This document shows positions 1-8,238 of a stretch of 64,000 nucleotides of DNA, in pieces. The stretch is from Pseudonocardia asaccharolytica DSM 44247 = NBRC 16224. GTDB lineage: Bacteria > Actinomycetota > Actinomycetes > Mycobacteriales > Pseudonocardiaceae. Each line of letters opens with the position of its first letter. The first letter of the stretch is position 1. The notes under the pieces were generated by a model. That model had not been told where the DNA came from and did no database searches. It saw only the letters and a list, made by a program, of their open reading frames with translations. The position numbers and the translations under genes were made by a program. The stretch lies in NCBI RefSeq assembly GCF_000423625.1, contig NZ_AUII01000018.1, forward strand, positions 32,298 to 96,297. The letters are read 5' to 3'.

Positions 1-269
1 GAGGAGGGGTCGACGGCCAGCACCCCGACCCGGTTTCCCCGCCTGCGCAGCGCGGCGACCAAGGCGGACGTCGAGGTCGACTTGCCGACGCCCGGCGCCC
101 CGGTCAGACCCACCACCTGCGCACGGCCGGTGTATGGCGCAAGCGCCGCCGCGATCTCGCGCAGGTACGGACTGGCGTTCTCCACCAGCGAGATCAGCCG
201 AGCGACCGCGCGAGCCTCACCGCGCCGGGCCCGGACAACGAGATCGACCGCATCGAGCCGCGGTGCCAT
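1..269 (-). CDS. meaB: MeaB/ArgK-family GTPase, partial (C-terminus outside window)
   Basis: G-protein chaperone that loads and protects adenosylcobalamin-dependent acyl-CoA mutases. Only the first ~89 residues are present. The reading frame on the minus strand opens with MAPRLDAV and contains the P-loop GAPGVGKST followed by the family sequence LAVDPSS near the window edge, which is typical of MeaB/ArgK. The start is an ATG 14 nt downstream of the stop of the thiolase gene, so the two are likely co-transcribed. Its partner could be methylmalonyl-CoA mutase (often adjacent, beyond this edge) or the ethylmalonyl-CoA mutase at 12.3-14.3 kb. Confidence 0.85.
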   Translation of the reverse strand, partial: MAPRLDAVDLVVRARRGEARAVARLISLVENASPYLREIAAALAPYTGRAQVVGLTGAPGVGKSTSTSALVAALRRRGNRVGVLAVDPS

Positions 270-283
270 CTGGAGCCGTCCGG

Positions 284-1483
284 TCAGCGGATCAGTCGCT
301 CGCGGGGCACCCGGACGATCAGAGCGTCGCCCTGACCGCCGCCGCCGCACAGTGCGGCAGCGCCGATCCCGCCACCTCGACGCTGCAACTCGAGCGCGAG
401 GTGCAGGACGATGCGGGCGCCCGACATCCCGAGCGGATGGCCCAGCGCGATGGCGCCGCCGTTGACATTGACCTTGTCCTCGCTGAGGCCGAGCTTGCGG
501 GAGGACACGAGCGAGACCGCGGCGAACGCCTCGTTGATCTCGGCCAGGTCGAGGTCGCCAGACGAGATGCCCTCCTTCGCGCACGCCTTTGCGATCGCGT
601 TCGCCGGCTGCTCGTGCAGACTGGCGTCCGGGCCGGCGACCACGCCGTGCGCGCCGATCTCGGCGAGCCAGGTCAGTCCCAGCTCCTCGGCCTTGGCCTT
701 GCTCATCACGACGACGGCGGCGGCACCGTCGGAGATCTGCGACGACGAGCCCGCGGTGATGGTGCCGTCGGACGCGAACGCCGGACGGAGCTTGCTGAGG
801 CCCTCGGCGGTCGTCTCACCGCGAATACCCTCGTCGGTGCCGATGACCACCGGCTCACTCCTGCGCTGGGGGATCTCGACCGGAACGATCTCCTCGGCGA
901 AGATCCCGTTCTCGGTGGCCGCCGCTGCCCGCTGGTGCGAACGAGCCGCGAACCCGTCCTGATCGGCCCGGGTGATCTCGTAGCGACTGTTGTGCTTCTC
1001 GGTGGAGGCGCCCATCGCAACCTGGTCGAACGCGCAGAACAGCCCGTCGAAGGACATATGGTCCTGCAGGTTCACATCGCCGAACTTGACGCCCTCGCGC
1101 GACTTGGTGAGCAGATGAGGCGCCTGTGTCATCGACTCCTGGCCACCGGCAACGACGATCTCGAACTCACCGGCGCGAATGAGCTGGTCGGCGAGGGCGA
1201 TGGCGTCGATACCCGACAGGCATACCTTGTTGATCGTCAATGCGGGGACGTCCATCGGGATGCCGGCCGCCGCGGCTGCCTGGCGGGCCGGGATCTGTCC
1301 GGCGCCTGCGGTGAGGACCTGTCCCATGATCACGTACTCGACCTGCTCAGGCGCAACATCCGCCCGCTCGAGCGCCGCCTTGATGGCGACCCCGCCGAGC
1401 TGTACCCCGGAGAAGTTCTTGAGCGAGCCGAGCAGCCGCCCCATGGGGGTTCGGGCACCGGCCACGATTACGGATCCGGACAC
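284..1483 (-). CDS. acetyl-CoA C-acetyltransferase (thiolase)
   Basis: Condenses two acetyl-CoA to acetoacetyl-CoA (or the reverse), the entry step to the ethylmalonyl-CoA pathway and polyhydroxybutyrate. About 399 residues, the usual thiolase length. Visible motifs are the nucleophilic cysteine in NKVCLSG (about residue 88), the C-terminal [12 protein letters not shown] with the catalytic His, and CGGGGQGDA carrying the second active-site Cys. I chose the GTG at 1483 because GGAGG lies just upstream and the protein then begins [15 protein letters not shown], as thiolases do; a longer reading frame to 1588 lacks homology. It is divergent from the epimerase at 1616 and followed closely by meaB. 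Confidence 0.92.
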   Translation of the reverse strand: MSGSVIVAGARTPMGRLLGSLKNFSGVQLGGVAIKAALERADVAPEQVEYVIMGQVLTAGAGQIPARQAAAAAGIPMDVPALTINKVCLSGIDAIALADQLIRAGEFEIVVAGGQESMTQAPHLLTKSREGVKFGDVNLQDHMSFDGLFCAFDQVAMGASTEKHNSRYEITRADQDGFAARSHQRAAAATENGIFAEEIVPVEIPQRRSEPVVIGTDEGIRGETTAEGLSKLRPAFASDGTITAGSSSQISDGAAAVVVMSKAKAEELGLTWLAEIGAHGVVAGPDASLHEQPANAIAKACAKEGISSGDLDLAEINEAFAAVSLVSSRKLGLSEDKVNVNGGAIALGHPLGMSGARIVLHLALELQRRGGGIGAAALCGGGGQGDALIVRVPRERLIR

Positions 1484-1615
1484 TACGGGCCTCCAGCAAT
1501 ATGCGACGGTGGTCGACGGATTGACGATACCTGCGGGCTCCCCACGTCGACCCCCAGAAGAGGGGAGGTGGAGTGAGAGTCCGGACACGATCCGCCGCCA
1601 TTACATTTCTCGTTC

Positions 1616-2071
1616 ATGACAGCTGATCCGAACGCGCTGGACGCACTCATCACCTCAGTGGACCATGTCGGCATCGCGGTCGCCGACCTCGACCAGGCCA
1701 TCGCCTGGTACGCCGAGACCCTCGGGTTGGTGGCCACCCACACGGAGACGAACGAGGAACAGGGTGTGCGCGAGGCCATGCTCTCCGCCCCGGGCGACTC
1801 CGGGGCCCAAATCCAACTGCTGGCCCCGCTGCGGCCCGATTCGGCGATCGGGAAGTTCCTCGACCGCAACGGTCCTGGGATCCAGCAGTTGGCCTACCGG
1901 GTCACCGACATCGACGCGGCGAGCGCGGCGCTGCGGAACAAGGGGTTGCGGCTGCTGTACGACGAGCCACGCCGCGGCACGGCAGGTTCACGGATCAACT
2001 TCGTGCATCCCAAGGATGCCGGGGGTGTCCTGGTCGAATTGGTCGAACCCGCGGCCGACCAGGCGCACTAG
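1616..2071 (+). CDS. mce: methylmalonyl-CoA/ethylmalonyl-CoA epimerase
   Basis: VOC-superfamily metalloenzyme that interconverts the 2R and 2S epimers of methylmalonyl-CoA and, in the ethylmalonyl-CoA pathway, ethylmalonyl-CoA. The 151 residues contain the two VOC half-repeats: DHVGIAVADLDQAIAWY at the N-terminus with a metal-ligand His, and a C-terminal HPKDAGGVLVELVEP with the metal-ligand Glu. Length is normal for the family. It sits divergently from the thiolase (132 nt between starts) and upstream of ccr on the same strand, so an acyl-CoA epimerase role in that pathway fits the setting. Confidence 0.93.
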   Translation: MTADPNALDALITSVDHVGIAVADLDQAIAWYAETLGLVATHTETNEEQGVREAMLSAPGDSGAQIQLLAPLRPDSAIGKFLDRNGPGIQQLAYRVTDIDAASAALRNKGLRLLYDEPRRGTAGSRINFVHPKDAGGVLVELVEPAADQAH

Positions 2072-2160
2072 CGCACCCCGACGGACGGTCGCATGGCGCG
2101 ACGTGGCGTCCATCACCATGCTGGGCGATGACCCTGCAGGGGAGCGAGCAGCGGTTACTA

Positions 2161-2172
2161 TACTGATCGGTA
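2161..2172. promoter_or_regulatory. candidate TetR-type operator upstream of ccr
   Basis: TACTGATCGGTA is a 12-bp near-palindrome (TAC-GATC-GTA core, one mismatched pair) 53 nt before the ccr start. It is embedded in a larger AT-rich stretch with further inverted repeats (GTTAC...GTAAC and ATACT...AGTAT). TetR regulators of fatty-acyl and steroid catabolism in actinobacteria often use TAC(C/T)GATC(A/G)GTA-like sites. The binding protein is not identified. Confidence 0.45.
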
Positions 2173-2224
2173 ACTTCTAGTATCCCAAGCAGGCGGGACA
2201 CGACTCAGCCATCGGAGGCAGGCC

Positions 2225-3556
2225 GTGCAGGAGATCCTCGACGCGATTCTCACCGAACAGTACGACGCAGTTGGCGCGCTGCCCGTCCCGGAGCACTACC
2301 GAGGCGTCACCGTCCATGCCGAGGACGCGCGCATGTTCGAGGGGATCCCGTCGCGGGACAAAGATCCGCGCAAGAGTCTCCACCTGGATCAGGTGGCGAC
2401 GCCCGCACTCGGTCCCGGTGAAGCGCTCATCGCCGTGATGGCCAGCGCCATCAACTACAACACCGTGTGGACCTCGATCTTCGAGCCGCTGCCGACGTTC
2501 GGCTTCCTCAAGCGCTACGGCCGCATCTCGCCACTCACAGCACGCCACGACCTGCCGTACCACGTCGTGGGCTCCGACCTGGCAGGTGTGGTCGTGCGCA
2601 CCGGACCCGGCGTCAACGCCTGGAAGCCCGGCGACCGGGTCGTCGCGCACTGTCTCTCGGTCGAGCTGGAAAGCCCCGACGGGCACTCCGACACGATGAT
2701 GGATCCGGAGCAGCGCATCTGGGGCTTCGAGACCAACTTCGGCGGGCTGGCCGAACTGGCGCTGGTGAAGTCCAACCAGCTCATGCCCATGCCCGAGCAT
2801 CTGGCCTGGGAGGAGGCCGCCAGCCCCGGCCTGGTGAACTCCACCGCCTATCGGCAGCTCGTGTCCCGCAACGGCGCGAACATGAAGCAGGGTGACACCG
2901 TCCTCATCTGGGGCGCCTCGGGTGGCCTCGGCTCGTATGCCACGCAGTTCGCGCTCAACGGCGGCGCCACCCCGGTCTGCGTGGTCTCCTCACCGGAGAA
3001 GGCGGAGATCTGCCACAAGATGGGTGCTGAGCTCGTCATCGACCGCAACGCCGAGGGCTACAAGTTCTGGAAGGACGAGCAGACCCAGGATCCCTCGGAG
3101 TGGAAACGGTTCGGCTCGAAGATCCGCGAACTGACCGGTGGCGACGATCCCGACATCGTCTTCGAACACCCGGGCCGGGAGACCTTCGGCGCCAGCGTCT
3201 ACGTCGCCCGCCGGGGCGGAACGATCGTCACCTGTGCCTCGACCTCCGGTTACGAACATCAGTACGACAACCGCTACCTGTGGATGAACCTCAAGCGCAT
3301 CGTCGGCTCGCATTTCGCGAACTACCGCGAGGCGTGGGAGGCCAATCGGCTCGTCAGCAAGGGCCTCATCCATCCGACGTTGTCCCGGGTCTACCCGCTG
3401 ACCGAGACCGGCCAGGCGGCGCACGACGTGCACCACAACGCCCACCAGGGGAAGGTCGGCGTCCTCTGCCTCGCGCCGCGGGAAGGACTGGGCGTCGTGG
3501 ACACCGAGAAGCGCGCGCGGCACCTCGAGGCCATCAAGCGGTTCCGCGGCATCTGA
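2225..3556 (+). CDS. ccr: crotonyl-CoA carboxylase/reductase
   Basis: NADPH-dependent reductive carboxylation of crotonyl-CoA to ethylmalonyl-CoA, the defining reaction of the ethylmalonyl-CoA pathway and a source of extender units. The 443-residue protein is a zinc-less member of the MDR alcohol-dehydrogenase superfamily: N-terminal catalytic domain, then a Rossmann domain with WGASGGLGSYA (about residues 229-239). Signature segments that separate Ccr from plain enoyl reductases are visible: the N-terminal extension ending in SAINYNTVWTS, IWGFETNFGG (containing the Phe-Glu of the CO2 pocket known from Ccr structures) and GSHFANYREA with the CO2-binding His. The GTG start has GGAGG 5 nt upstream. 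A possible TetR site lies 53 nt upstream. Confidence 0.95.
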   Translation: MQEILDAILTEQYDAVGALPVPEHYRGVTVHAEDARMFEGIPSRDKDPRKSLHLDQVATPALGPGEALIAVMASAINYNTVWTSIFEPLPTFGFLKRYGRISPLTARHDLPYHVVGSDLAGVVVRTGPGVNAWKPGDRVVAHCLSVELESPDGHSDTMMDPEQRIWGFETNFGGLAELALVKSNQLMPMPEHLAWEEAASPGLVNSTAYRQLVSRNGANMKQGDTVLIWGASGGLGSYATQFALNGGATPVCVVSSPEKAEICHKMGAELVIDRNAEGYKFWKDEQTQDPSEWKRFGSKIRELTGGDDPDIVFEHPGRETFGASVYVARRGGTIVTCASTSGYEHQYDNRYLWMNLKRIVGSHFANYREAWEANRLVSKGLIHPTLSRVYPLTETGQAAHDVHHNAHQGKVGVLCLAPREGLGVVDTEKRARHLEAIKRFRGI

Positions 3557-3651
3557 TCGCCGGACCGGGCGGACCGAACAGGGAGGTGAGAGTCGCCACC
3601 AGCGACGCTCGCCTCGCGACGGCCCGCGGACCAGCAGGTACGGTGAGGTTC

Positions 3652-4548
3652 ATGGCCGGGAATCTGGACACGTTCGCGTCCGACGCCGGTTTCGCCATCG
3701 CGCGGCGGGGCTACGACCAGGCCCACGTCGACGCTCACCTGCGCCGGCTCGACACCGAGATCCGTCTGCTGGCGGCCGATCGCGATGCGGCGGTCGACCA
3801 GGCCACCCAGCTCGGCCGGGAGCTCGACGAGGAGCGTGGCCGCGCGGAGGCCCTCCGCCTGCAGATCCGCAGGCTGTCCTCGCCGCCGCAGAGCGTCCAG
3901 GGCATGAGTGAGCGGCTGCGGTCCATGCTCCGGCTGGCCGAGGACGAGGTCGCGGAGATGCGCAGCCAGGCCGACAGCGAGGTGTCCGCGCGGCTGCGTG
4001 AGGCCGAGCAGCGGGCCAACGCGATCATCGCGGATGCCGAGGCGACGGCGAAGGAAATCGACGCGCGGACCCGTTCCCAGAGCGCCGAGCTGGAGATCCG
4101 GCGCAAGGCCGCCGAGCAGGCGATCAACCGCCGCCGGACCGAGGTCGAGAACGAGCTGGCCCGCGCCACCGCCGAGGCGGAGGCCGAACGATCTCGGCTG
4201 TGGGAGGAGTCCGCGAACGAGCGGGCGACGATCGAGGAGGACTTCGCCATCGCGATGGACGCCCGGCGCGCCGAGGCTCTCGCCGAGATCGAGGCCGGGC
4301 GGGCCGAGGCCCGTGGCGAGGTGGCTCGGATCGAGCGGGAGGCCGACGCCCAGGCCCGGCGCCGGATCGCCGACGCCCAGGCCGAGGCGGACCGCATCGT
4401 GACCGAGGCGCAGCGCCGCGTGACCGAGCTGACGGCGTTGCGCCGGCGGATCGTCGAGCAGCTGGGCACCGCCCGCGCGGTGATCGATCGCAGCATCGGG
4501 CACGAGCTCGCCGAGCTATCCGAGGAAAACCCCACCGTGAGTGCGTAA
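3652..4548 (+). CDS. DivIVA-domain coiled-coil protein
   Basis: About 298 residues. Near the N-terminus RRGYDQAHVDAHLRRLD matches the membrane-binding DivIVA signature (GYDxxxVDxFLxxL), and the rest is a continuous Ala/Glu/Arg-rich coiled coil (roughly residues 40-285) with heptad-like spacing. Actinobacteria carry several such proteins, related to the polar-growth scaffold Wag31/DivIVA and to filament-forming proteins of hyphae; this one is not DivIVA proper, which usually sits next to the division cluster. The ATG at 3652 was chosen because the DivIVA signature begins about 20 residues later and the upstream reading frame shadows ccr. The final three codons and the stop lie inside a 40-nt palindrome (4537-4576). 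Confidence 0.8.
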   Translation: MAGNLDTFASDAGFAIARRGYDQAHVDAHLRRLDTEIRLLAADRDAAVDQATQLGRELDEERGRAEALRLQIRRLSSPPQSVQGMSERLRSMLRLAEDEVAEMRSQADSEVSARLREAEQRANAIIADAEATAKEIDARTRSQSAELEIRRKAAEQAINRRRTEVENELARATAEAEAERSRLWEESANERATIEEDFAIAMDARRAEALAEIEAGRAEARGEVARIEREADAQARRRIADAQAEADRIVTEAQRRVTELTALRRRIVEQLGTARAVIDRSIGHELAELSEENPTVSA

Positions 4549-4576
4549 CAGTGTTCTAACACTGTTACGCACTCAC
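4537..4576. repeat. palindromic repeat, copy 1 (CT centre)
   Basis: Arms of GTGAGTGCGTAACAGTGTT and its exact reverse complement around a 2-nt centre CT. It overlaps the stop codon of the DivIVA-like gene and ends 12 nt before the stop of the convergent gene at 4589. The centre is the reverse complement of that in copies 2 and 3, so this copy is in the opposite orientation. It could act as a bidirectional terminator. Confidence 0.9.
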
Positions 4577-4588
4577 AGGCCACGCCTA

Positions 4589-4879
4589 TCAGCGGCGACG
4601 GCCACCCGGCCGGCGCCGCTCCCGCGCATCCCAGCACGGCATATGCCAATGCCTGCGGTCCTCGACGGAGCCGTACTCCCCCGCGGGCCAGGTCACGAGA
4701 TGCCCCGTTCCGGCCCGGATGAGCTGGTCGCAGCCCGGGCACCGGTAGTCCTTGGCCGACGACGAGCCCGGCACACTCCGCACCACCCACTCCCCGTCCG
4801 GCCCGCTCTCGGCGCGGGTGAACGCCGCCGATCGCAGCGGTACGTGGACGGGGCGCTCCGCCCGGTTGCGTCGCGGCAC
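4589..4879 (-). CDS. small zinc-ribbon-like conserved protein
   Basis: About 96 residues, Arg/Pro-rich at both ends, with a CPGCDQLIRAGTGH core followed by HWHMPCW, so a Cys4/Cys-His metal site is plausible. Proteins of this type occur widely in actinobacteria and are sometimes labelled 'ATP/GTP-binding protein' without biochemical support; I do not know its function. The GTG at 4879 is chosen because it lies 4 nt after the stop of the upstream dehydrogenase gene, suggesting coupled translation, and because upstream residues are a frame shadow of that gene. Its 3' end faces the palindrome at 4537-4576. Confidence 0.7.
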   Translation of the reverse strand: MPRRNRAERPVHVPLRSAAFTRAESGPDGEWVVRSVPGSSSAKDYRCPGCDQLIRAGTGHLVTWPAGEYGSVEDRRHWHMPCWDARERRRPGGRRR

Positions 4880-4883
4880 GGCG

Positions 4884-6674
4884 TCAGCGGCCGTTGTAGT
4901 CCCGGAAACCGTGGCCGACCTTGCGGCCGAGACGGCCCGCCGTGACCAGGTGCTCGAGCAGCGGAGCGGGTGCGAACCCGGACTGGCGGAACTCCTGGTA
5001 CAGCGACCGCTCGATGGCCAGCGAGACGTCGAGGCCGACGACGTCGAGCAGTTCGAACGGCCCCATCGGCAGCGCACACCCCGTCTTCATCGCGGCGTCG
5101 ATGTCATCGGCGGTCGCATAGTGCGCCTCGAGCATCTTCACCGCGTCGTTGAGGTACGGGAACAGCAGGGCGTTGACGATGAACCCGGCGCGGTCGCGGC
5201 AGGACACCGGCACCTTCCCCAACCGCTCGCACAGCGCGAGGGCGGTGGCGGCGACATCGGGCGCGGTCGTGATCGTCGAGACGATCTCGACCAGCTTCAT
5301 CACCGGCGCCGGGTTGAAGAAGTGCAGGCCGATGACGTCGGACGGGCGGGAGGTCGCCGCAGCGCACTCCACCACGGGCAGCGAGGACGTGGTCGTCGCC
5401 AGGATCGCGCCCGGCTTGCAGATCTCGTCGAGCGCGGCGAACACCGCGCGCTTGACGTCGAGCTCCTCGGCGACCGCCTCGATGACCAGGTCGACGTCGG
5501 CGAAGTCCTCCAGCCGCGTCGTGCCGGTGATCCGGCCGAGCGCGGCGTCCCGGTCCTCCTCGGAGATCCGCCCGCGCACGACGGCCTTGTCCAGCGACTT
5601 GCGGATTCCGGCGATCGAGGCCTCGACCTTGGAGCCGCTGCGCCCACGCACGATCACGTCGAGCCCGGCCTTGGCCAGAACCTCGACGATCCCGCTGGCC
5701 ATCGTCCCGGTGCCGACGACGCCGACCCGCGCGACCTCGCGCACCGCCACGTTCTCGGGCACGGTGCCCGTGGGGGTCTCGGCGTCCGGCACGATCTTCG
5801 AGGAATGCGGACTCTCGTAGGTGTAGAAGCCGCGCCCGCTCTTGCGGCCCAGCAACCCGGCGGTGATCATCTGCTTGAGCATCGGGGTGGGCGCGTGCAT
5901 CTGGTTGCGCGACTGGCGGTACATCGTGTCGAGGATCTCGTAGGCGGTATCGAGCCCGATCAGGTCGAGCAGCGCCAGCGGCCCCATCGGGTAGCCGCAG
6001 CCGTAGCGCATCGCGGCGTCGAGGTCCTCCCGGCTGGCGTACCGCGACTCGTACATCCGGGCGGCGTGGTTGAGATAGCCGAACAGCAACGCGTTGGCGA
6101 TGAACCCGGCCCGGTCGCCGATCACGACCGGCACCTTGCCCACGCTCTCGGCGAACCGGTGAAGGTCGTCGACGACGTCCGGCTCGGTGACGACGGTGCG
6201 GACCACCTCGACGAGCTTCAGCACCGGAGCCGGGTTGAAGAAGTGCATCCCGATGACCTTGCCGGGCCGCCCGGTGCGCACCGACAGTTCGGTGACCGAC
6301 AACGACGAGGTGTTCGACGCGAGGATCACGTCGGGTCGCACGACCTTGTCGAGTTCGGCGAAGACCGACGCCTTGAGCTCCAGGTTCTCCGGCACCGCCT
6401 CGACGACGAGGTCGACATCGGTGAAGTCCGCCAGGGAGGTCGTCGTGGTGATCCGGTCGAACAGCTCGGCGGCGGCCTCGTCCGTCAGCTTGCCGCGCTC
6501 GATGGCACGCCTGGTGGAGGTCTCCACGTGCGCCCGCCCGCGTGCGATCGCGTCCTCATCCACCTCGGCCACGATGACGCGCAGGCCGTTGCGCGCGAAC
6601 ACCTCGGCGATCCCGGCACCCATCGTGCCCATACCGACGACGCCGACCGTCCGGAATTCCCGTGTCACGCTCAT
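4884..6674 (-). CDS. tandem-fused 3-hydroxybutyryl-CoA dehydrogenase
   Basis: Oxidises or reduces 3-hydroxyacyl-CoA/3-ketoacyl-CoA with NAD(P). The 596-residue protein is two complete short-chain 3-hydroxyacyl-CoA dehydrogenases in tandem. Each half has its own dinucleotide fold (GVVGMGTMGAGI near residue 10 and GVVGTGTMASGI near residue 320), its own HFFNPAPV active-site segment and its own C-terminal helical domain. A usual single-domain enzyme is about 285 residues. The ATG at 6674 has GGGAGG upstream. Together with the thiolase it would supply 3-hydroxybutyryl-CoA towards crotonyl-CoA for Ccr. The gene appears to be the first of a two-gene unit with the small protein at 4589. Confidence 0.92.
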   Translation of the reverse strand: MSVTREFRTVGVVGMGTMGAGIAEVFARNGLRVIVAEVDEDAIARGRAHVETSTRRAIERGKLTDEAAAELFDRITTTTSLADFTDVDLVVEAVPENLELKASVFAELDKVVRPDVILASNTSSLSVTELSVRTGRPGKVIGMHFFNPAPVLKLVEVVRTVVTEPDVVDDLHRFAESVGKVPVVIGDRAGFIANALLFGYLNHAARMYESRYASREDLDAAMRYGCGYPMGPLALLDLIGLDTAYEILDTMYRQSRNQMHAPTPMLKQMITAGLLGRKSGRGFYTYESPHSSKIVPDAETPTGTVPENVAVREVARVGVVGTGTMASGIVEVLAKAGLDVIVRGRSGSKVEASIAGIRKSLDKAVVRGRISEEDRDAALGRITGTTRLEDFADVDLVIEAVAEELDVKRAVFAALDEICKPGAILATTTSSLPVVECAAATSRPSDVIGLHFFNPAPVMKLVEIVSTITTAPDVAATALALCERLGKVPVSCRDRAGFIVNALLFPYLNDAVKMLEAHYATADDIDAAMKTGCALPMGPFELLDVVGLDVSLAIERSLYQEFRQSGFAPAPLLEHLVTAGRLGRKVGHGFRDYNGR

Positions 6675-6762
6675 GACCTCCCGCTGCCCGTCGACACGTA
6701 CTGGCCGCGATCCTCCCATCCAAAGCGCTCGGTATACCACGCATGTCACCTGGAACACCCCT

Positions 6763-6800
6763 TGAGTGCGTAACAGTGTTAGAACACTGTTACGCACTCA
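6763..6800. repeat. palindromic repeat, copy 2 (AG centre)
   Basis: 18-bp perfect arms (TGAGTGCGTAACAGTGTT) around AG. It begins 8 nt beyond the nucS stop codon and lies upstream of the dehydrogenase gene, so it separates two genes on the minus strand. Its sequence matches copies 1 and 3 throughout the arms. Confidence 0.9.
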
Positions 6801-6808
6801 CCGGGATG

Positions 6809-7468
6809 TCAGAACAGCCGGAGATCGTCGGACTCCGCTCCGCGCAACTCGTCGTAGTCGAGAACGACGCAGCGGATCCCCCGGTCCTCGGCCAGGGTCC
6901 GCGCCTGCGGCTTGATCTGCTGTGCGGCGAACACCCCGGCGACCGGGGACAGCAGCGGGTCGCGGTTCATCAGCTCGAGGTATCGGGTGAGCTGCTCGAC
7001 ACCGTCGATCTCACCGCGCCGCTTGACCTCGACGGCGACGCTGCGGCCGTCCCCGTCCCGGCACAACAGGTCGACCGGACCGATGGCGGTCATGTACTCG
7101 CGGCGGACGAGCGTATAGCCCTCGCCGAGGGCACCCGGATGCGCCGCCAGCAGCTCCTGCAGACGCGCCTCGACGCCGTCCTTCACCAGGCCCGGGTCCA
7201 CACCGAGGGTGTGGCTCGAGTCGTGCAGCACCTCGTCGATCGTGATGATCAGCGACTCGTCGGCCTTGTTTCGCACCGTCCAGACCCCGGGCCGTTCCTC
7301 CAGCCAGCACGGCGGGCTCATCCAGTTGAGCGGCTTGTAGGCCCGGTCGTCGGCGTGCACGGAGACCGAGCCGTCGGCCTTCACCAGCAGCAGCCGGGGC
7401 GCCATCGGCAGGTGGGCGGTGAGGCGTCCCACGTAGTCGACCTGGCAGCGAGCGATGACGAGGCGCAC
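6809..7468 (-). CDS. nucS: endonuclease NucS (EndoMS-type mismatch repair)
   Basis: Mismatch-specific endonuclease that replaces MutS/MutL repair in many actinobacteria and archaea. The 219-residue length matches actinobacterial NucS. An N-terminal beta domain ([15 protein letters not shown]) is followed by a C-terminal RecB-like nuclease domain whose core shows [22 protein letters not shown] and QLTRYLELM, supplying the D-ExK catalytic residues and the Q-T-R-Y element. The GTG start at 7468 gives the conserved beginning VRLVIA. It is divergent from the Nudix gene at 7579. A palindrome follows its stop at once. Confidence 0.92.
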   Translation of the reverse strand: MRLVIARCQVDYVGRLTAHLPMAPRLLLVKADGSVSVHADDRAYKPLNWMSPPCWLEERPGVWTVRNKADESLIITIDEVLHDSSHTLGVDPGLVKDGVEARLQELLAAHPGALGEGYTLVRREYMTAIGPVDLLCRDGDGRSVAVEVKRRGEIDGVEQLTRYLELMNRDPLLSPVAGVFAAQQIKPQARTLAEDRGIRCVVLDYDELRGAESDDLRLF

Positions 7469-7578
7469 CGCACGGAGCCTACTTGGGCTCTCCGAACCAC
7501 CCGGCCGCCGTCGCGTCGCGGGCGCCGCCGGACCGCCCCGCGACACCGCGAGGCCGGCGGGCAGGGCACGGTAGGCGC

Positions 7579-8112
7579 GTGCAGACGATCCGCAGCCGCA
7601 CGGTCTACGCGAACCCATGGATGACCGTCCGCGAGGACGGGATCCGCAGGCCCGACGGTACTGAGGGGATCTTCGGCGTGATCGACAAACCGACCGCGGC
7701 GATCATCATTCCGCGCCGGGACGACCAGCTGCTCCTCGTCGAGCAGCTCCGGTATCCGGTCGGGGCGCGACGCTGGGAGTTCCCGATGGGCACCGCACCG
7801 GACCGCGCCGAGGTCGACCCGGCTGTTCTCGCGGCCAGGGAGCTGCGCGAGGAGACCGGTCTGTCGGCCGGGCGTATCGAGCTGCTCGGGGACCTCGACG
7901 TCGCGCCGGGCATGTCGAGTCAGCGCGAGCACGTCTTCCTGGCCACCGAGCTGACGCAGGGGTGGCCGGTGCGCGAGCACACCGAGCAGGACATGCAGAC
8001 CCGCTGGTTCTCCATCGCCGAGTTCGAGGCGATGGTGCGGCGGTCGGAGATCGTCGATGCGCAGAGCCTCGCGGCGTATCTGCTGCTTCTGCTCCACGAC
8101 CGGCGGCCCTGA
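7579..8112 (+). CDS. Nudix hydrolase, ADP-ribose pyrophosphatase-like
   Basis: Likely cleaves a nucleoside diphosphate linked to another moiety, most probably ADP-ribose or ADP-sugars. The 177 residues contain the catalytic half of a Nudix box, [11 protein letters not shown] (about residues 85-95); the leading glycine-to-glutamate half is looser than consensus. The N-terminal [18 protein letters not shown] and the downstream [12 protein letters not shown] segment resemble ADP-ribose pyrophosphatases. The GTG at 7579 was preferred because homology starts there and the upstream part of the frame is low-complexity. Divergent from nucS; its stop is followed after 20 nt by palindrome copy 3. Confidence 0.82.
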   Translation: MQTIRSRTVYANPWMTVREDGIRRPDGTEGIFGVIDKPTAAIIIPRRDDQLLLVEQLRYPVGARRWEFPMGTAPDRAEVDPAVLAARELREETGLSAGRIELLGDLDVAPGMSSQREHVFLATELTQGWPVREHTEQDMQTRWFSIAEFEAMVRRSEIVDAQSLAAYLLLLLHDRRP

Positions 8113-8132
8113 CCGATATCACCAGGTCCCGC

Positions 8133-8184
8133 CTCCCTGTGAGTGCGTAACAGTGTTAGAACACTGTTACGCACTCACAGGGAG
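8133..8184. repeat. palindromic repeat, copy 3, extended arms (AG centre)
   Basis: The same 19-bp arm as copies 1 and 2 around AG, but pairing continues outwards (CTCCCT/AGGGAG) to 25-bp arms with no mismatch. It lies 20 nt downstream of the Nudix gene stop and before the crotonase-fold gene on the same strand. There is no T-run after it, so if it terminates transcription it does so in the U-tract-less manner seen in GC-rich actinobacteria. Confidence 0.9.
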
Positions 8185-8238
8185 AGGTCGCGGGAGCGGG
8201 CTGGAGGCGGCCCGGGGCAAGGTCGTACCGTGAGCGGT

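Noticed and set aside
134..1576. Long plus-strand frame of 480 residues opposite the thiolase
   Set aside because: Arg/Gly/Asp-rich shadow of a GC-rich gene; no recognisable domain, and the minus strand encodes a complete thiolase.
4541..8174. Repeated small starts MRNSVLTLLRT in several frames
   Set aside because: They are translations of the palindromic repeat arms, not genes; no ribosome site and no conserved continuation.
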